Origin: JAHEEL01 sp963700375
GTDB taxonomy: Bacteria; Actinomycetota; Acidimicrobiia; Spongiisociales; UBA5794
Reading direction: 5' to 3'
Assembly: GCA_963700375.1 (NCBI GenBank)
Contig: CAVOXF010000001.1
Location: 62,001 to 126,000, forward strand
Length of the DNA: 64,000 nt
The notes beneath the pieces are model-generated. The model ran no database searches. It was not told where the DNA came from and saw only the letters and a list, made by a program, of their open reading frames with translations. The position numbers were made by a program, and so were the translations under genes. Numbering within the stretch: position 1 is the first letter of the stretch; every line of letters begins with the position of its first letter. Shown here one piece after another: positions 52,846 to 62,300 of this stretch.

Positions 52846-53970
52846 ATGCCATCGAACTCGACACCGCCACAACGCGAGGACCTGGGGCCACCCGGTTCGG
52901 TTGTCTCAACGCGATTCTGGCATCGGCTGGACGACGGCCGTATCCAGTGTGATCTTTGTCCCCGGGAGTGCAAGCTGCGCGAGGGTCAGCGAGGCCTCTG
53001 CTACGTGAGGGCACGGATCGACGATGAAGTCGTGCTCACCACCTACGGGCGATCGAGTGGGTTCTGCGTCGACCCGATCGAGAAGAAGCCGCTGAATCAC
53101 TTCCTGCCGGGGAGCGCCGTGCTCTCGTTCGGCACCGCAGGGTGCAACCTTGCCTGCCGGTTCTGCCAGAACTGGGACATCTCCAAAGCCAGGGAGTACG
53201 ACGTTCTTGCCGACGAGGCGACACCGGAGAAGGTTGCCCGTGTCGCGGGCGATCTCGGTTGTCGCAGTGTGGCGTTCACGTACAACGACCCGGTGATCTT
53301 CCACGAATACGCCATCGACGTAGCCACGGCCGCCCGGGCCCAGGGCATTCGGACCGTTGCCGTGACGGCCGGATACGTGAACCCTGAGCCGATGCGTGAG
53401 TTCTACGCCAGCATGGACGCGGCGAACATCGACCTGAAGGCGTTCACCGAAGACTTCTATCACCGCGCCTGTGCCGGTGCGCTCGCCCCGGTGCTCGACA
53501 CCCTCGAATACGTCAGACACGAGACTGACGTGTGGCTCGAGATCACCACGCTGCTCATCCCCGGCCTCAACGACTCACCGCCGGAGATTGACGCGATGAC
53601 GAAGTGGGTCGTCGAACACCTCGGCCCGGATGTCCCCCACCACTTCACGGCGTTCCATCCAGATTTCAAGATGCGGGACCGACCGCCCACGCCGCCGGCC
53701 ACGCTCACCCGGGCTCGCACGATCGGCTTGGAGAACGGCGAGCGCTACGTCTACACCGGCAACGTGAGCGACGCTGCCGGCCAGACAACGTACTGCAGCG
53801 CATGCGGTGCCGTCCTGATCGAACGGAACTGGTACCGGCTCGGCACGTGGGGACTCGAGGACGGGGGCCGATGCGCGCACTGCGGCACCGTCTGCGCAGG
53901 CGTGTTCGATTCCGTGCCCGACGGTTGGGGCGCAAGGCGCCGGCCGGTGCGCCTCGCCGACTGGTCCTAG
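52846..53970 (+). CDS. amrS: AmmeMemoRadiSam system radical SAM enzyme
   Basis: 374 aa. Radical SAM cluster motif CNLACRFC (C100, C104, C107). An N-terminal zinc-type segment (CDLCPRECKLREGQRGLC) and a C-terminal ribbon (YCSACGAVLIERN, CAHCGTVC). Homologous to pyruvate-formate-lyase activating enzymes; the AmmeMemoRadiSam trio acts on unknown substrates. The stop overlaps that of the convergent amrB. Confidence 0.92.
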   Translation: MPSNSTPPQREDLGPPGSVVSTRFWHRLDDGRIQCDLCPRECKLREGQRGLCYVRARIDDEVVLTTYGRSSGFCVDPIEKKPLNHFLPGSAVLSFGTAGCNLACRFCQNWDISKAREYDVLADEATPEKVARVAGDLGCRSVAFTYNDPVIFHEYAIDVATAARAQGIRTVAVTAGYVNPEPMREFYASMDAANIDLKAFTEDFYHRACAGALAPVLDTLEYVRHETDVWLEITTLLIPGLNDSPPEIDAMTKWVVEHLGPDVPHHFTAFHPDFKMRDRPPTPPATLTRARTIGLENGERYVYTGNVSDAAGQTTYCSACGAVLIERNWYRLGTWGLEDGGRCAHCGTVCAGVFDSVPDGWGARRRPVRLADWS

Positions 53971-54758
53971 CTGCCGAACGCGAACGTTCCGTATCCGACG
54001 ACCCGGTCGCGCGTTCCGGCAGTGTCCGACGAGTTCCGAAGGTCCAAGACCTCGCATCGGTACGCGTTGCGCCGTGCGAGGTGCACAGCTGCCTGAACAC
54101 CGGTGCGTCCACATGCCGACTCCCGGACCAACCCGTGTTCATCAAGCCGTTCGATGGCCGCGGCGGTCTCACCATCGAGCCTCCGGGCAGTGTCGGCGTC
54201 GTGGTAGTGCGACAGGTCTGATGACACCACCAGCAGGGTGCTGTCATCGAAGAACGGCTGCACCACATGGGCGGCGTCCACCGGGTCGATGTTCCCGGTC
54301 AGCAACGGCACTACGGGAACACCGGGAGCAACGATCTGAAGGAACGGCAACTGGACCTCGAGGGAATGCTCCCGCTCGTGCGCGGCGACCGAATCGACGA
54401 CCAGTGAGCCCACCGCCATCTCGGCGGCCGCAGCCCTGTCAACGGTCACGACGCCCAAGGGCGTCTCGAGCAGATCGACGCCGGGCAGCGCCAATCCCGA
54501 GAACCAGACATGGTGCGACGGCCCGAGCATGATGATCCGCTCCACGCCGTCCATCTGCTCGACGAGGCGATATCCGGTTGCGGCAACGGGACCGGAGTAG
54601 ACATAGCCGGCGTGGGGTACGATCAGAATCCGGATCTGAAAACCGGTCTCGACGGGCCGGGCCTCCCCGAGATAGCGCCTCACCTCGGATTCGAGTTCGA
54701 GCGGATTCGCCGGATAGAACGCTCCGGCGACTGCCGGCGGTCGAATGGTCGCTGGCAC
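53967..54758 (-). CDS. amrB: AmmeMemoRadiSam system protein B (MEMO1 family)
   Basis: 263 aa. MEMO-type fold related to class III extradiol dioxygenases. Start VRPPAVAGAFYPA-like (IRPPAVAGAFYPANP), metal-type histidines in VPHAGYVYSGP and GPSHHVWFSG, HEREHSLEVQLPFL, and SSDLSHYHDAD. Human MEMO1 binds copper/iron; bacterial function unknown. Divergent from amrA, convergent with amrS. Confidence 0.93.
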   Translation of the reverse strand: MPATIRPPAVAGAFYPANPLELESEVRRYLGEARPVETGFQIRILIVPHAGYVYSGPVAATGYRLVEQMDGVERIIMLGPSHHVWFSGLALPGVDLLETPLGVVTVDRAAAAEMAVGSLVVDSVAAHEREHSLEVQLPFLQIVAPGVPVVPLLTGNIDPVDAAHVVQPFFDDSTLLVVSSDLSHYHDADTARRLDGETAAAIERLDEHGLVRESACGRTGVQAAVHLARRNAYRCEVLDLRNSSDTAGTRDRVVGYGTFAFGS

Positions 54759-54863
54759 GGCTCACCTCCTCGAGGTTCGTGTCCACGGTATGCCGGTGCC
54801 GCGTCGACGTCCATGGACTTCCGGCCCTTCACGGTCTGTCCGTTCGTCGTCTACGTTCATGGG

Positions 54864-55397
54864 GTGACCGCCAGCGAACACCCGTACATCACGGTGGCGA
54901 AGTCGGCGATCGCGCACTACCTCGCCACGGATGAGATTCCCTGCCCGCCGTCGCTTTCCGGCGACCCCCCACCGACCGGCGTCTTCGTCTCGCTGCACGA
55001 ACCCGCCGGTCCCGGCCAAGTGGAGGGTCAACTGCGCGGCTGTATCGGCTCGATCCGACCCCGTGAGCCATCGGTGCGACGCGAGATTGCTCGTTCGGCG
55101 GTGGCCGCAGCAGTCTCCGATCCGCGGTTCCCTCCCCTGCAGCCGGGTGAGGTCGACGACCTCGAGGTGACCGTGTACCTGCTCGGCGACCCCGAGCCGA
55201 TCGCCGGCCCCGATGACCTCGATCCGTCGAGGTTCGGCGTGATCGTCGAAGGTCGGGGCCGCACCGGCCTCCTTCTCCCGGGCATCCCGAGCATCACCAC
55301 GGTCGCACAGCAGATCGACATCGCCAGGAGAAAGGCAGGCCTCTCTCCGAAAGATCCCGTCCGTCTTTCTCGATTCACGGCGGAGATCATTCACTGA
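54864..55397 (+). CDS. amrA: AmmeMemoRadiSam system protein A (AMMECR1 family)
   Basis: 177 aa from GTG 54864 (VTASEHPYITVAKSAI). AMMECR1 fold with GVFVSLHEPAG, QLRGCIGSIRP (the conserved LRGCIG) and AAAVSDPRFPPLQ. An in-frame ATG upstream could add about 17 residues. Completes the amrS-amrB-amrA set, arranged in alternating orientations and not in one operon. Confidence 0.9.
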   Translation: MTASEHPYITVAKSAIAHYLATDEIPCPPSLSGDPPPTGVFVSLHEPAGPGQVEGQLRGCIGSIRPREPSVRREIARSAVAAAVSDPRFPPLQPGEVDDLEVTVYLLGDPEPIAGPDDLDPSRFGVIVEGRGRTGLLLPGIPSITTVAQQIDIARRKAGLSPKDPVRLSRFTAEIIH

Positions 55398-55496
55398 CGC
55401 CCTCGCCGGACGGAGCCAGTACGATCTCGCATCGGCGAAAGCACGAGCTCGCGAGGCGATGGTGACCACGAACAGCCGGCAGGGACGACGCACATC

Positions 55497-56483
55497 GTGA
55501 TGAAGCACGCCTGGTCGCGTCGTCTCCTCACGATCCCGGTTGTCTACCTCGCGTTCATACTGATGACGCTCTTCGCCCCGGTGATCCTGATCGCCGGCAT
55601 GGCGATTGACGGTTTCCGCTGGATCGCATCCAGAACTCCGGCGATGACGCTTCGGATTTCGGCATTTGGCTGGGTGTACCTGCTCGGCGAAGTCTGGGCG
55701 ATCCCGCTGCTCGCTGCAATCGTTCTACTGCCGAAGGCTCGGTCAATTGCGGTCACGTACCGCCTCCAACAGGTGTGGCTGAACTGGAACCTCAACACGG
55801 TCCGCTTCTTGTTCGGCCTCACTCTCACTATCGAGGGCACCTCCGAAATCCCGCCGCCGCCGATGCTCGTCCTCTCGCGTCACGCGTCGATCATCGACAC
55901 ACTGCTACCCGGGCGGTACATCACCGAACCGCTCGGAGTTCGTCTTCGCTACGTGCTGAAGAAGGAACTCCTCGTCGATCCGGCGCTCGACATCGCAGGA
56001 AACCGACTGCCCAACGTGTTTGTCGATCGCGGAGGCGACACCGCCCGCGAACTCGAGGCCATCAAGGATCTGGTGGTGTCGATGCCGGACGACGAAGGGA
56101 TCTTGATCTACCCGGAGGGCACGAGGTACTCAGAAGCCAAGCGCGTCAAGTTCAGCAATCGCGTGGCAGAGCGAGGAGGTTCGGTCGGCGAGATCGCTGC
56201 GGGATTCCGGATGGTGCTGCCTCCACGGCCTGCCGGCACACTCGCGATCCTCGAGTCGCGTCCGCTTGACGTCGTCGTGCTCTCGCATCACGGGTTCGAG
56301 GGATTCGCCGAGGTGCGCGATCTCTGGTCAGGCGGTCTGGTCGGATCCGTGATCGCCCTTCGATTCCATCGGATCCCGAGCGCCACCATCCCCGGTGATG
56401 CGCCAGACCGATTGACGTGGCTCTTCGAAACGTGGGCGGGGGTCGACCAGTGGGTCGTCGCCAAGGACGGAGAGCACCGGTAG
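55497..56483 (+). CDS. PlsC-like acyltransferase, membrane-anchored
   Basis: 328 aa. Two or three N-terminal membrane segments (about 10-85) and an acyltransferase domain with the HX4D motif in LSRHASIIDTLL and IYPEGTRYSEAKRVKF. Proteins of this group acylate lysophosphatidate or lipid/glycolipid acceptors. GTG at 55497 or ATG at 55500 as start. Longer and more divergent than canonical PlsC, so the acceptor is uncertain. Confidence 0.88.
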   Translation: MMKHAWSRRLLTIPVVYLAFILMTLFAPVILIAGMAIDGFRWIASRTPAMTLRISAFGWVYLLGEVWAIPLLAAIVLLPKARSIAVTYRLQQVWLNWNLNTVRFLFGLTLTIEGTSEIPPPPMLVLSRHASIIDTLLPGRYITEPLGVRLRYVLKKELLVDPALDIAGNRLPNVFVDRGGDTARELEAIKDLVVSMPDDEGILIYPEGTRYSEAKRVKFSNRVAERGGSVGEIAAGFRMVLPPRPAGTLAILESRPLDVVVLSHHGFEGFAEVRDLWSGGLVGSVIALRFHRIPSATIPGDAPDRLTWLFETWAGVDQWVVAKDGEHR

Positions 56484-56579
56484 AACCCTCGTCGAAGCCG
56501 CCAAAGCGGCTGCTGACCTGAAGCACTCGGCCTCGGGGCCGTAGTATCGACCGCGCACGTCCCACAGAACGGAGCGCCG

Positions 56580-57821
56580 ATGAGAGGTCCCAACTCGCTC
56601 ACCGTTCGATCGGCCAGGCGCCGATCCGGTGCCGGACTGGTCGATGTGGTCGTCCGCAACGGCGTCATCACCGACATCGCTAGCGCCGGCGCCGCCGATC
56701 GTGACGCAGTCGAAGTTGAAGCTGCCGGCAATCTCGTCACCGAATCGTTCGTGAACACGCACCTGCACCTCGACAAGGTCTTCACCCTGCGCCAACTCGG
56801 AGATGCAGCGCTCGCCGACTACCAAAGCGGCGACATGGGCAAGGCAATGTCCGCGATCGAGACGGCGGCCGCAGTGAAGCGGGATCAGGATCCGGCGGCC
56901 ATGCTCGACGCGGGCAGGCGGGCCGTTGCAATGGCGGCCTACTACGGCAACACCCATATCCGGGCTCTAGCCGACGTCGACTCCAAGGCCGGAACCCGCG
57001 GCGTCGAGGTGCTGATTGCGCTGCGAGAGGAATTCGCCGGCGTCGTCGATCTCCAGGTTGTCGCTTTCGCTCAGGACGGAATCGTTCGCGAGCCGGGGAC
57101 CGAAGCGCTGCTCCGGGAGTCGATGGCGCTCGGTGCCGACGTCGTCGGCGGCATCCCGTGGATTGAATACACCGAGGCCGACATGGCCGAGCACGTTCGT
57201 GTTGTGTTCGATATCGCCGTCGAGCACGACGCCCCCGTATCGATGCTGCTCGACGACGCCGGTGATCCCGGCCTCCGTACGCTCGAGATGATGGCTACCG
57301 AGGCCCTGCGACGCGACTGGATCGGGCGTGCGCTCGCTCATCACGCTCGGGCGATGGAGTTGTACCCGGACCCGTACTTCGAGCGGCTGGTGGCGCTGCT
57401 CAAGGCCGCGGAGGTCGCGGTCGTGTCGGACCCCCACACCGGCCCGCTCCATGCCAGGGTGAGGGAACTGATCGCGGCCGGAGTCAACGTCAGCCTGGGA
57501 CAGGACGACATCTCGGACGCCTACTACGCATTCGGCAGAAACAACATGCTCGAGGTCGCCTTCCTCGGAGCCCACCTGCTGTGGATGATGTCGGGACCCG
57601 ACATGGACTTGCTCTACGACGCCATCACCGTCAACCCGGCGGCGGCGATCGGCGTAGCCGACCACGCCCTCGCGGTCGGCAACGAGGCCAACCTGGTGGT
57701 GGTCGAAGGTGAGACGGTCGCCGACGCCCTGCGTTTCCACACCGCCCCACGGGCGGTCGTCAGCCACGGACACCTGATCGACCGGGACGCAGCACGAGCG
57801 GCGGCGGCCGTACCGGTCTAG
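56580..57821 (+). CDS. Amidohydrolase, cytosine-deaminase-like
   Basis: 413 aa. Metal-dependent TIM barrel: HLHLDKVFTLRQLG, THIRALADVDS, HHARAM, and catalytic Asp in GQDDISDAYY. The second metal-site region reads LLDDAGDPG; cytosine deaminase has HCDE-like at this place, so the substrate is probably not cytosine itself and could be another cyclic amide or a triazine. The ribosome-binding site GGAG is 6 bases before the ATG. Confidence 0.85.
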   Translation: MRGPNSLTVRSARRRSGAGLVDVVVRNGVITDIASAGAADRDAVEVEAAGNLVTESFVNTHLHLDKVFTLRQLGDAALADYQSGDMGKAMSAIETAAAVKRDQDPAAMLDAGRRAVAMAAYYGNTHIRALADVDSKAGTRGVEVLIALREEFAGVVDLQVVAFAQDGIVREPGTEALLRESMALGADVVGGIPWIEYTEADMAEHVRVVFDIAVEHDAPVSMLLDDAGDPGLRTLEMMATEALRRDWIGRALAHHARAMELYPDPYFERLVALLKAAEVAVVSDPHTGPLHARVRELIAAGVNVSLGQDDISDAYYAFGRNNMLEVAFLGAHLLWMMSGPDMDLLYDAITVNPAAAIGVADHALAVGNEANLVVVEGETVADALRFHTAPRAVVSHGHLIDRDAARAAAAVPV

Positions 57822-58097
57822 GGAGGCGCAGAGGAACCCGCCGACTTCCCGACGAGCCCCGATGGCGGAGCCTCCAGCGAGCGAATCCGCCGGTACCAGT
57901 CAGGTTCGGCTATGGTTCGTGGGCCGCACCGGGTGGAGGTCAGCGCTTCGTCGCTTCCCCGGTGGTCTACGGCAGAGTTTCTCACCCGGTTGGACCGCCT
58001 CTTCGGCCGACGCTCGATCACACAGGCATTGGTGCCCGTCGTTCGAGTCGGAGATCGGCCAATACATCAACGTTCCCAACCGGGATCAGGAGTCATC

Positions 58098-59621
58098 ATG
58101 ACCACTACCTTTGCTCAACTCGGGCTGCCCAAGTCACTCGTCGGCGCCCTCGAGCAGCGCGGCATCCTCGAACCGTTCCCCGTGCAGGAGGCAACCATTC
58201 CGGATGCCCTCTCCGGCAAGGATGTGTCGGGCAAGGCCCCAACCGGATCTGGCAAGACCATCGCGTTCGGCCTTCCGCTTCTCGCCCGCGTCGATCGCGC
58301 CAAGCCGAATCGCCCCCGGGCCCTCATCCTGGCTCCCACGCGCGAGCTCGCGGATCAGATCAAGGACGAGCTGGCACCCCTCGCTCAGGCAGTCGGTCGC
58401 AACGTGTTCGCCATCTACGGTGGCGTCGGATACGGACCGCAGCGCAACGCCATGCGCCGGGGTGTCGACGTTCTCGTCGCAACCCCGGGTCGACTCGAGG
58501 ACCTGATGGAGCAGCGGACCGTTGACCTGAGCCAGGCCGATATCGTCGTCGTCGACGAAGCCGATCGGATGGCCGACATGGGGTTCCTTCCCGCCGTCAA
58601 GCGCATTCTCGACCACACCGCGAAGAAGCGTCAGACACTGTTGTTCTCGGCAACGCTCGACGGTGATATCGCCGTCCTGAGCCGCTCCTACCAGCACGAC
58701 CCTGTTCGCCACGACGCCGGCACGGTGGATGCTGAGGCCATCGACGCCAAGCACCACTTCTGGCTGGTCGAGCATCACGACCGGGTCGACCACACCGCCG
58801 ACCTGATCAAGGCTGCCGACCGCTCGATCGTCTTCACGAGAACCCGCCACGGGGCGGACCGCCTCGCCAAACAGCTGACGAAACTCGGCGTGACCGCCGT
58901 CGCCATGCACGGAGGTCGCTCACAGAATCAGCGCAACCGTGCGCTCAAGGCGTTCTCCTCATACCGGGCTCAAGCGCTGATCGCCACGGACGTCGCCGCC
59001 CGTGGGATCCACATCGATGCCGTTGCGTCGGTCATCCACTTCGACCCACCGGCGGATCACAAGGACTACCTCCACCGTTCCGGTCGCACGGCTCGCGCTG
59101 GAGCGACTGGGACCGTGGTGAGCCTTGTCACCGGCGAGCAGAAGCGAGCCGTTCGTAGGATGCAAATGGATCTCGATCTCGACGCTCCGATTGAAGCCCC
59201 GGCCCTCGATGCTCTCGACTTCGGGGGCTACCGGATCGGTACGCCGTCGACGAATGGGTCGAGGCCGTCGTCGAAGAACACCCGGAGCGAAAGGCAACAG
59301 AGCCGGCCGGCGAAGCCGTCCAAGCCGGAGCGCACGCCGTCGAACGGCGGAGGTCCCACGAAGGGCGGCGAGAGCGTATACGTCGCGAACCTGCCCTGGG
59401 GCACCACCGAGTCCGACGTGGTCCGGATGTTCTCCCCATACGGCGACGTCCACCAGGCCACACTGATCACCGATCGACGAACGGGACGGTCGAAGGGATT
59501 CGGCTTCGTCGACATGCCTCGTCCGGCCGCACGCAGCGCCGTCGACGGGCTGCACGGGACGAAGATGGGCGGTCGCGACCTGACGGTTCGTCTGGCCAAG
59601 CCCAGAGCCCACGCCCGCTGA
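58098..59621 (+). CDS. DEAD-box RNA helicase with C-terminal RRM
   Basis: 507 aa from ATG 58098 (AGGAG upstream). Walker A APTGSGKT (47-54), PTREL, DEAD box at 153-156, SAT, and C-terminal helicase motifs ATDVAARG and HRSGRTARAG. After a Ser/Lys/Pro-rich linker (about 375-420) comes a classical RNA-recognition motif (about 426-501) with RNP2 VYVANL and RNP1 KGFGFVDM. The fusion should tether helicase activity to particular RNA. The 276-bp gap upstream has a TATGGT box at 57911-57916 and otherwise nothing I can name; a long cold-type leader is possible. Confidence 0.93.
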   Translation: MTTTFAQLGLPKSLVGALEQRGILEPFPVQEATIPDALSGKDVSGKAPTGSGKTIAFGLPLLARVDRAKPNRPRALILAPTRELADQIKDELAPLAQAVGRNVFAIYGGVGYGPQRNAMRRGVDVLVATPGRLEDLMEQRTVDLSQADIVVVDEADRMADMGFLPAVKRILDHTAKKRQTLLFSATLDGDIAVLSRSYQHDPVRHDAGTVDAEAIDAKHHFWLVEHHDRVDHTADLIKAADRSIVFTRTRHGADRLAKQLTKLGVTAVAMHGGRSQNQRNRALKAFSSYRAQALIATDVAARGIHIDAVASVIHFDPPADHKDYLHRSGRTARAGATGTVVSLVTGEQKRAVRRMQMDLDLDAPIEAPALDALDFGGYRIGTPSTNGSRPSSKNTRSERQQSRPAKPSKPERTPSNGGGPTKGGESVYVANLPWGTTESDVVRMFSPYGDVHQATLITDRRTGRSKGFGFVDMPRPAARSAVDGLHGTKMGGRDLTVRLAKPRAHAR

Positions 59622-59744
59622 CGCTGCGAACCCAGGGTTCTCCGCGTTCTATTTGGCGCCCCGGGCCCGCGGAACAGAACGCTCCACGAACCGTGGGCTG
59701 ACGGCGTCATATACAAGGCTGAGAACCCTGGGTTCGCAGCGTCA
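59619..59744. repeat. Long imperfect hairpin repeat, copy 2
   Basis: Perfect 24-bp inverted arms, 59619-59642 and 59721-59744; the left arm includes the TGA stop of the helicase. The outer 20 bases are identical to the arms of the 34943 element and the inside has the same block order (TTGGCGCC, GCCCGCGG, GTGGGC). Works as a folded mRNA 3' end or a non-autonomous mobile element. Confidence 0.75.
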
Positions 59745-59797
59745 CCTCACATATTCAACGACCTCGGGTCACACGGACCCGTTTGAAAGGAGTGCCG

Positions 59798-60022
59798 ATG
59801 AAGAAGGCACAACACAACTCGCGCAACTGCGCACCGATGACCATCAATCAGATGCGACGGGGCGGCACCTACCGCGCTACCACGCGCATCGGCAGCGCCG
59901 CCGGCCAGTTCCTCGGACTCGAGACACCGCACGGCGATCGGTCGATCCTGCTTCGCGGCCGGACGGGGACCGCCTCGATCTCGCTCAGCGACATCACCTC
60001 GATCTGCCCAACGGCCGCCTGA
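59798..60022 (+). CDS. Small protein of unknown function, 74 aa
   Basis: ATG with AAAGGAG seven bases upstream. Basic N-terminus (MKKAQHNSRNCAPMTINQMR) then a beta-rich pattern (GGTYRATTRIGSAAGQFLGL, SILLRGRTGTASISLSDI). It could be a small nucleic-acid-binding beta-barrel, but I recognise no family. Codon use fits the neighbours. It directly follows the helicase and hairpin repeat. Confidence 0.65.
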   Translation: MKKAQHNSRNCAPMTINQMRRGGTYRATTRIGSAAGQFLGLETPHGDRSILLRGRTGTASISLSDITSICPTAA

Positions 60023-60143
60023 CGGCGTCGACGGCGTCCTCAGCCACCCTGCACCCTCCGTGCAGACCTCCGTCTTCGACAATACGGCGATCACCCTCTC
60101 GGTCAGCTACTGGTACCCATCGTCTGAATCATCCGGGGCATCC

Positions 60144-60314
60144 ATGACGGATCGAGCGTTCCGAGCCGTCAAGAAGGCACGTGTTGATGCGAAGGTGGAA
60201 CTCCCACATCCGACGCTCGATACAAACCAGGAGGCAGAACCGCCTGCGAGCCCCTCACCCGACGGATCAGCCAACCCACCGGTAGCAACCGCGAAGGACG
60301 CCGATACCACCTGA
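60144..60314 (+). CDS. Possible short frame, 56 aa, weak
   Basis: Between 60023 and 60346 the only frame is this one (MTDRAFRAVKKARVDAKVEL onwards), Pro/Ala-rich towards the end and with no ribosome-binding site. Probably not expressed; the rest of this 324-bp stretch shows nothing. Confidence 0.2.
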   Translation: MTDRAFRAVKKARVDAKVELPHPTLDTNQEAEPPASPSPDGSANPPVATAKDADTT

Positions 60315-60346
60315 GACGCTCGAGCGAAGCGGCCGACGATCCGGTC

Positions 60347-60775
60347 TCACTCGGCAGCGGACGGACCCGCTTCACGCGGTGGATCCACGGGGACCTCGGC
60401 CAGCAGTGGAACACTCTCGATGGGTGCAACTGCACCCGAATCGAGCGCCTTCCTCTGCGCCCTCTTGCCGATGCGATGCTTCGTGCGCACCTGGATCCAC
60501 GATGCGACGATGGCGATGCCGCTGAAGATGTAGAACACCGTGAAGACCTTCGAGAAATCCGACGACGGCTTGAGATCCCCAAAACCGACGGCAGTCAATG
60601 CGACCGAACTGAAGTAGAACGAGTCGACGAGGCTCCAACCCTCGATCACCGAGTAGGCCACCGTCCCTCCCAACAGGACGAAGACCGCCGCACCCCCGAG
60701 GATTCGGTTGCTGTGCCGATCCCACAAGCTCGCGGCTTCAGCATCTCGCGCTGCGGGATCGATTGGCGCGTTCAA
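60347..60775 (-). CDS. Two-helix potassium channel subunit
   Basis: 142 aa. Two membrane helices (about 26-44 and 77-94) flank a pore helix and selectivity filter TAVGFGD (61-67), like KcsA-type K+ channels. Short basic C-terminal tail, no RCK domain. I place the start at the TTG at 60775, which has GAGGAGGG six bases upstream; an ATG 18 codons earlier has no such site. Confidence 0.88.
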   Translation of the reverse strand: MNAPIDPAARDAEAASLWDRHSNRILGGAAVFVLLGGTVAYSVIEGWSLVDSFYFSSVALTAVGFGDLKPSSDFSKVFTVFYIFSGIAIVASWIQVRTKHRIGKRAQRKALDSGAVAPIESVPLLAEVPVDPPREAGPSAAE

Positions 60776-60851
60776 TGCGTTCCCTCCTCGAGGCGGCAGT
60801 CCGAGCGAAGACTCACCGGGCTCCCACATCGCCAGCTCGAGTCGACCTGAC

Positions 60852-62222
60852 TCAGCCGTCTTCAGCTTCGATCCGGCCCGACGCGATTGCAGCGGTGAAG
60901 GCTTCGAAGTCCCGCTGTGCCTGGTCGGCGTAGGCGGAAGCGAATTCCGTCAGCGCGTCGGCAAACACGGTTCCCGAACCGATGTATCCGGAAATCTGAA
61001 ATGGATCTCCGGAGCGTGCATGGGATCGTGCAAGGGTCCACCCGCAAACACCGGCGTAGATCTTCAGCCTGCGCGGACTCATGGTCGCGATGTCAACCGA
61101 GCCCTTCATGTCGTAGAGCTGACGCCAATAGAACGCGCGACCCGCCGCACCGACCGACCAACCGAGGAAGATGTCACTCTCGGCCTGCATGAGGCGCTGG
61201 CCGCGCACCACTCGCTCGCCATGTTCGGAATACCTGCTCTTCGGCAGGTGAGCCTCGAGAACCGAATCGGTCGCTTCCTTGACCTGGAGGAAGAGCGGGT
61301 CCGTGGCGTCGCTCGCCTGGAGCAACACAATCAGGCAGCGCGTGCCCACGCTTCCGACGCCAACGACCTTCACGCCAATATCAACGATGTGATACTTGTC
61401 GATCAGGACTCTGCGGTTGTCGCTGAGCGTGCCCTTGTACTGTGCAAAGCTGCGCTCGGCGCCTTCTCTCAACTGACCGGGATCGTACTCGGCCGGTAGA
61501 TCCCTGAGGGGTACGAGCAGCGGCGGGTCACTCTTGATGCGGAACTTGCCATCAACGTTCTCTGCGAGTCGGCTCAGCGCCCTCAGACTGTCTTTCGAAC
61601 GAGCTTTCGCTGTGGACTTCTCGACCCGCGCTCGGTCCTTCTTCTTTGGCAGGGCGTCGGTGATTTGCTGCAGCGTGAGATGCGCGTACCAGACGTCCAG
61701 CGTGGTCATCATGGTGAACCCGGCCATGGCCTGCTGGTAGGCGAGGACCGACGTTGTTGCCAACTCGCGGATATCGGCATCGTCGAACTGGCTGTCACGC
61801 CCTGCGAGGACGAAGCTGGCCGCCAGTCGCTTCAGATCCCACTCCCAAGGCCCGGGGAGCGTCTCATCGAAGTCATTGATATCGAAGATCTGCTGGCGCG
61901 TCGGCGTGCCGAACGAACCGAAGTTCGAGAGATGTGCATCGCCGCAGATCTGGCTGGTCAACCCGGATGCCGGCGTACCGGCCAGGTCCGCCGCCATAAT
62001 CGCGGCCGCACCGCGATAGAACGTGAATGCCGACTCAGCCATGCGGTAGTGGCGGATCGGGACCAGCCATGGGATCCGGTCGGCGTTCTGGTCGGTGATC
62101 AGCGTCACGGGATCGGCGCGGTCCGCCGGCGGAGTCCAGACCGCATGGCTCGACCTCGGGACGGTCCTACGTATCTCCTTGCCGCGCGCCGTGCGGTCCG
62201 CGGGTGTGGCCGACTCAGTCAT
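60852..62222 (-). CDS. DUF2252 family protein
   Basis: 456 aa. Kinase-like uncharacterised family: RHYRMAESAFTFYRGAA, ICGDAHLSNFG (catalytic-loop-like HLSN) and DINDFDETLPGPWEWDLKRL. Many actinobacteria carry this protein; function unknown, but the fold is of aminoglycoside-phosphotransferase type. ATG at 62222 has GGAGG eight bases upstream. Confidence 0.9.
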   Translation of the reverse strand: MTESATPADRTARGKEIRRTVPRSSHAVWTPPADRADPVTLITDQNADRIPWLVPIRHYRMAESAFTFYRGAAAIMAADLAGTPASGLTSQICGDAHLSNFGSFGTPTRQQIFDINDFDETLPGPWEWDLKRLAASFVLAGRDSQFDDADIRELATTSVLAYQQAMAGFTMMTTLDVWYAHLTLQQITDALPKKKDRARVEKSTAKARSKDSLRALSRLAENVDGKFRIKSDPPLLVPLRDLPAEYDPGQLREGAERSFAQYKGTLSDNRRVLIDKYHIVDIGVKVVGVGSVGTRCLIVLLQASDATDPLFLQVKEATDSVLEAHLPKSRYSEHGERVVRGQRLMQAESDIFLGWSVGAAGRAFYWRQLYDMKGSVDIATMSPRRLKIYAGVCGWTLARSHARSGDPFQISGYIGSGTVFADALTEFASAYADQAQRDFEAFTAAIASGRIEAEDG

Positions 62223-62300
62223 CTCTTCATCCTCCAAGCCGGCCACACCGCTGCGGCCTCGTTTCGCGTTTCCGGTACCAGTTGTCGGTGGTGCTCGGCG

